The notes under the pieces: model-generated
What the model was told of the DNA's origin: nothing
The model's database searches: none
What the model saw: only the letters and a program-made list of their open reading frames with translations
Shown here: one piece after another, positions 4,328-7,282 of the stretch
Position numbering within the stretch: position 1 is the first letter of the stretch
How the letters are laid out: every line of letters starts with the position of its first letter
Assembly (NCBI GenBank): GCA_002293265.1
Contig: DBCW01000029.1
Location: 6,273-13,554 of the forward strand
Direction of reading: 5' to 3'
DNA: 7,282 nt
Source of the DNA: Eggerthellales bacterium UBA948
GTDB taxonomy: Bacteria; Actinomycetota; Coriobacteriia; Coriobacteriales; UBA8131
Made by a program: the position numbers and the translations under genes

Positions 4328-7282
4328 CTACTGCGCCAACCTTTGGTAGTTAGCATAGCGCTCTTTAGCGTCAGCTTCTGTTGCCTGGAATAAAGCTTCG
4401 GCGCTGTCCGGAAACTCATTGAGCAACGATGAGAAGCGTGTTTGACCCATAATGAACTCGCGGAAGTCACCTGTGGGCTCCTTTTGATCCAGCACAAATG
4501 GGTTCTTGCCCTCTTTAGCAAGCAGTGGATTATAGCGATACAGATGCCAGTATCCGCACTCCACAGCATCCTTGGTGTTCTCCTGAGTCTTGCCCATGCC
4601 CTTACGCAAGCCATGGTTAATGCATGGAGAATAGGCGATGATGATAGATGGTCCATCATATTCTTCGGCCTCTCGAATTGCTTTGAGGAACTGTGCCTTA
4701 TTTGCGCCCATACCAACCTGGGCAACGTAGACATAGCCATAAGACATGGCAATCATGCCCAGATCCTTCTTCTTGATCTTTTTACCGGAGGCCGCAAACT
4801 TAGCAATAGCTGCCTCGGGGGTAGCCTTAGAAGCCTGACCACCGGTGTTTGAATATACCTCGGTGTCCAAAACCAGCAGATTAACATTTTCGCCGGATGC
4901 CAGCACATGATCCAGACCGCCAAAACCAATGTCGTAAGCCCAACCGTCGCCACCAAAGCCCCAGATACTCTTCTTTACCAGATAATCTTGGCAATCTGTG
5001 ACAACCTTAAGCAATGCGCCTAGCTCACCAACACCGTCTTCGGTTTTGATAACGCGGATAAGCTCATCGGACACTTGACGTGTTTTCTCGGAATCGTCTT
5101 TGAACTCCAGCCAATTGTTGGCAGCCGCTTTGAGCTCTGCCGAAGCATCACCGGACTCGGCGATTGCACCAACAGCATCGTCCAAACGCTCACGATATTG
5201 ACGGTTTGCAACAGCCATTCCTAAAGCGTACTCAGCATTGTCTTCAAACAGCGAGTTTGCCCATGCCGGACCGCGACCGTTCTCATCGGTACAATACGGC
5301 ATCGAAGGAGCCGACGCACCATAAATGGAAGAACAACCTGTAGCGTTGGCAATAAGCATACGATCGCCAAATAGCTGCGTGATAACCTTAACGTAAGGAG
5401 TTTCTCCGCATCCCGAGCATGCTCCGGAGAACTCAAAGTATGGCTTGGCAAATTGGCTGCCCTTAACGGTGTCTTTGCTTACCAAGTTGTCACGCACCGG
5501 AATGGTAGTAAAGTAGTCCCAGCAAGCTTCCTCAGCCTTGTTCCAACCCTCTTTGGTCATCACAAGCGATTTGGTCTTGGACGGGCAGATGTCGGCGCAG
5601 TTGCCGCAGCCCATACAATCCAGCGGAGATACCTGCATGCGATAGTGGTAACCCTCTAAGCCTTTACCCTTAGCCTCCAGCGTTACAAAGCCTTCAGGTG
5701 CAGCGTCTTTCTCTTCATCGGTGAGAAGTGCCGGGCGAATTGCAGAGTGCGGGCAGATAAACGAGCACTGGTTGCACTGGATGCAGTCATCAGGGATCCA
5801 CTCAGGCACAGTAATTGCCACGCCGCGTTTTTCATATGCGGAGGTTCCGGAGGGGAACTCACCATTCTCGCGACCAACAAAGGCCGATACCGGAAGCGAA
5901 TCGCCCTCTTGCCTGTTCATCGGCACTAAGACTTCTTCGATAAAGGCCGGAACGTTTAAGTCTGCTCCAGCTTCATCTTTGGCGTTTGCCCAATCAGCAG
6001 GAACATCTACTTGCTCAAAGGCTGAGATGCCTTTTTCTACGGCAGCATAGTTCATATCCAGGATCTTTTGACCCTTCTTACCATAAGCTTTATCAATGCC
6101 GTCTTTAAGGAAGTCAACAGCCTTATCAATAGGGATAACATTTGTGAGAGCAAAAAATGCTGCTTGCATGACCATGTTGATACGATTGCCCAGACCGATG
6201 TCGCGGGCAATGCTAAAGCCGTCCATAATGTAGAACCTGGCTTTCTTCTCGGCAAGCTGACGTTTTACCAAAGCCGGTAGTTTTTCTTCCAGATCGTCTT
6301 TGCTCCAGAAAGTGTTGAGCATAAATACGCCACCCTCTTTGAGGTCTTTGAGCATGTCGTATTGGTTCACATACGCCTGATTGTGACAGGCTACGTAGTC
6401 AGCTGAGTTGATGAGATAGGTACTCTTGATGGGCTTTTCGCCAAAGCGTAAGTGCGAGATGGTAACGCCGCCGGACTTTTTGGAGTCGTAAGCAAAGTAG
6501 CCTTGCGCGTACATATCGGTCTGCTCACCGATAATCTTGATCGCCGTTTTGTTGGCGCCAACTGTACCGTCTGAGCCAAGACCCCAGAACTTGCACATGA
6601 TGGTACCTTCCGGCTCGGAAGAAAGCTGTTTATCGTAGTCAAGTGAGCTAAAGTTAACATCGTCATTGATACCCACGGTGAAGTGATCTTTTGGCGTGTC
6701 AGCCTCAAGGTTCCCAAAAATAGCTACGATCTGACCGGGGGTGGTGTCTTTTGAGCCCAGACCGTAACGTCCGCCGTAGATTTCCGGAGCGTCTTTTTTG
6801 CCGTAGAAAACCGAGCGGACATCCAGATATAGCGGGTCTCCCAGCGAGCCCGGCTCCTTGGTACGGTCAAGCACACAGATACGCTTAACACTTGCAGGCA
6901 AGGCTGCCAAAAATGCCTCAGATACAAACGGACGATACAGACGAACTTTTAGCAGACCGATCTTTTTGTCTGCCAAAATGTTTTCCATAGTCTCTTCGAT
7001 GGTCTCACAGACCGACCCCATAGCCACAACCACGTTTTCGGCATCCGGGGCACCGGTGTAGTCAAAGAAGTGATAAGGACGGCCGGTCTTCTCACTGACC
7101 TTTTGCATGTACTCTTCAACGACAGCCGGAAGTGCATCGTAGTAAGGCTGCGAAGCCTCGCGAGCCTGGAAGAAGATGTCCGGGTTTTGCGCCGTACCGC
7201 GCTGTACCGGGCGCTCGGGATTGAGCGAGTTTGCCCTGAAGCGGTCGACGTCCTTCCAGTCAACCATCCCGGCCAATTCGTC
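4328..7282 (-). CDS. nifJ: Pyruvate:ferredoxin (flavodoxin) oxidoreductase, 5' end outside the window
   Basis: Oxidises pyruvate with coenzyme A to acetyl-CoA and CO2, passing electrons to ferredoxin or flavodoxin in the cytoplasm; central to anaerobic energy metabolism. The single-chain family is about 1170-1200 residues; 984 codons are visible, and the frame stays open to the right edge, so about 200 N-terminal residues (most of domain I) are missing. A leucine codon (TTG) at 7276 could be misread as a start, but it is internal. Numbering from it: the MGSVCETIEET segment at 86-96; a two-cluster ferredoxin domain with CIQCNQCSFICP (cysteines 498, 501, 504, 508) and CMGCGNCADICP (554, 557, 560, 564); then cysteines 620, 623, 648 and 884, fitting the proximal cluster near the active site. 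The thiamine diphosphate site is GDGWAYDIGFGG at 776-787 with EVYSNTGGQ at 806-814. No motif in the visible part is missing, so it should be active. Its promoter is out of view. Confidence 0.97.
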   Translation of the reverse strand, partial: DELAGMVDWKDVDRFRANSLNPERPVQRGTAQNPDIFFQAREASQPYYDALPAVVEEYMQKVSEKTGRPYHFFDYTGAPDAENVVVAMGSVCETIEETMENILADKKIGLLKVRLYRPFVSEAFLAALPASVKRICVLDRTKEPGSLGDPLYLDVRSVFYGKKDAPEIYGGRYGLGSKDTTPGQIVAIFGNLEADTPKDHFTVGINDDVNFSSLDYDKQLSSEPEGTIMCKFWGLGSDGTVGANKTAIKIIGEQTDMYAQGYFAYDSKKSGGVTISHLRFGEKPIKSTYLINSADYVACHNQAYVNQYDMLKDLKEGGVFMLNTFWSKDDLEEKLPALVKRQLAEKKARFYIMDGFSIARDIGLGNRINMVMQAAFFALTNVIPIDKAVDFLKDGIDKAYGKKGQKILDMNYAAVEKGISAFEQVDVPADWANAKDEAGADLNVPAFIEEVLVPMNRQEGDSLPVSAFVGRENGEFPSGTSAYEKRGVAITVPEWIPDDCIQCNQCSFICPHSAIRPALLTDEEKDAAPEGFVTLEAKGKGLEGYHYRMQVSPLDCMGCGNCADICPSKTKSLVMTKEGWNKAEEACWDYFTTIPVRDNLVSKDTVKGSQFAKPYFEFSGACSGCGETPYVKVITQLFGDRMLIANATGCSSIYGASAPSMPYCTDENGRGPAWANSLFEDNAEYALGMAVANRQYRERLDDAVGAIAESGDASAELKAAANNWLEFKDDSEKTRQVSDELIRVIKTEDGVGELGALLKVVTDCQDYLVKKSIWGFGGDGWAYDIGFGGLDHVLASGENVNLLVLDTEVYSNTGGQASKATPEAAIAKFAASGKKIKKKDLGMIAMSYGYVYVAQVGMGANKAQFLKAIREAEEYDGPSIIIAYSPCINHGLRKGMGKTQENTKDAVECGYWHLYRYNPLLAKEGKNPFVLDQKEPTGDFREFIMGQTRFSSLLNEFPDSAEALFQATEADAKERYANYQRLAQ

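Noticed and set aside
7274..7276. TTG as the start of a 982-residue oxidoreductase
   Set aside because: The frame is open to the window edge, and the family has about 200 further residues before this point, so the codon is an internal leucine.
3603..7282. bioY and the oxidoreductase as one functional operon
   Set aside because: Biotin is not a cofactor of this oxidoreductase, and the 122-base spacer holds a promoter candidate and a hairpin, so co-transcription is not supported.

Overview
The window holds three genes, all on the minus strand. Read in the direction of transcription they are: a pyruvate:ferredoxin oxidoreductase cut by the right edge (4328-7282), a BioY-type biotin transporter subunit (3603-4205), and a large secreted repeat protein of 911 residues (177-2912). 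About 690 bases lie between bioY and the secreted-protein gene. They hold no convincing gene but several inverted repeats.

The oxidoreductase points to an anaerobe that makes acetyl-CoA from pyruvate with reduced ferredoxin. BioY points to uptake of biotin from outside. The signal peptide, the ricin-type lectin repeats and the lack of any outer-membrane feature suggest a Gram-positive host or gut anaerobe. A member of the Coriobacteriia (Actinomycetota) would fit, but that is an impression from protein style and middling base composition, not proof.

Layout from left to right. 1-176: a strong rho-independent terminator (66-107) and a weaker nested inverted repeat (138-180) at the 3' end of the secreted-protein gene. 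177-2912: the secreted protein, made of a signal peptide, six ricin-like units of about 45 residues (probably two beta-trefoils), and three homologous domains of about 180-200 residues. 2913-3602: its ribosome binding site and a long AT-rich, hairpin-rich stretch, probably its 5' leader plus the bioY 3' end. 3603-4205: bioY. 4206-4327: a spacer with an extended -10 promoter candidate and a 30-nt hairpin just before the bioY ribosome binding site. 4328-7282: the C-terminal five sixths of the oxidoreductase, with all cofactor motifs of that part intact.

The genes do not form an obvious pathway. The oxidoreductase uses thiamine diphosphate and iron-sulfur clusters, not biotin, and the spacers with their own signals suggest three separate units. 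The least explained items are the architecture of the secreted protein and the structured region in front of it. I found no clear evidence of a wholly new biological system.
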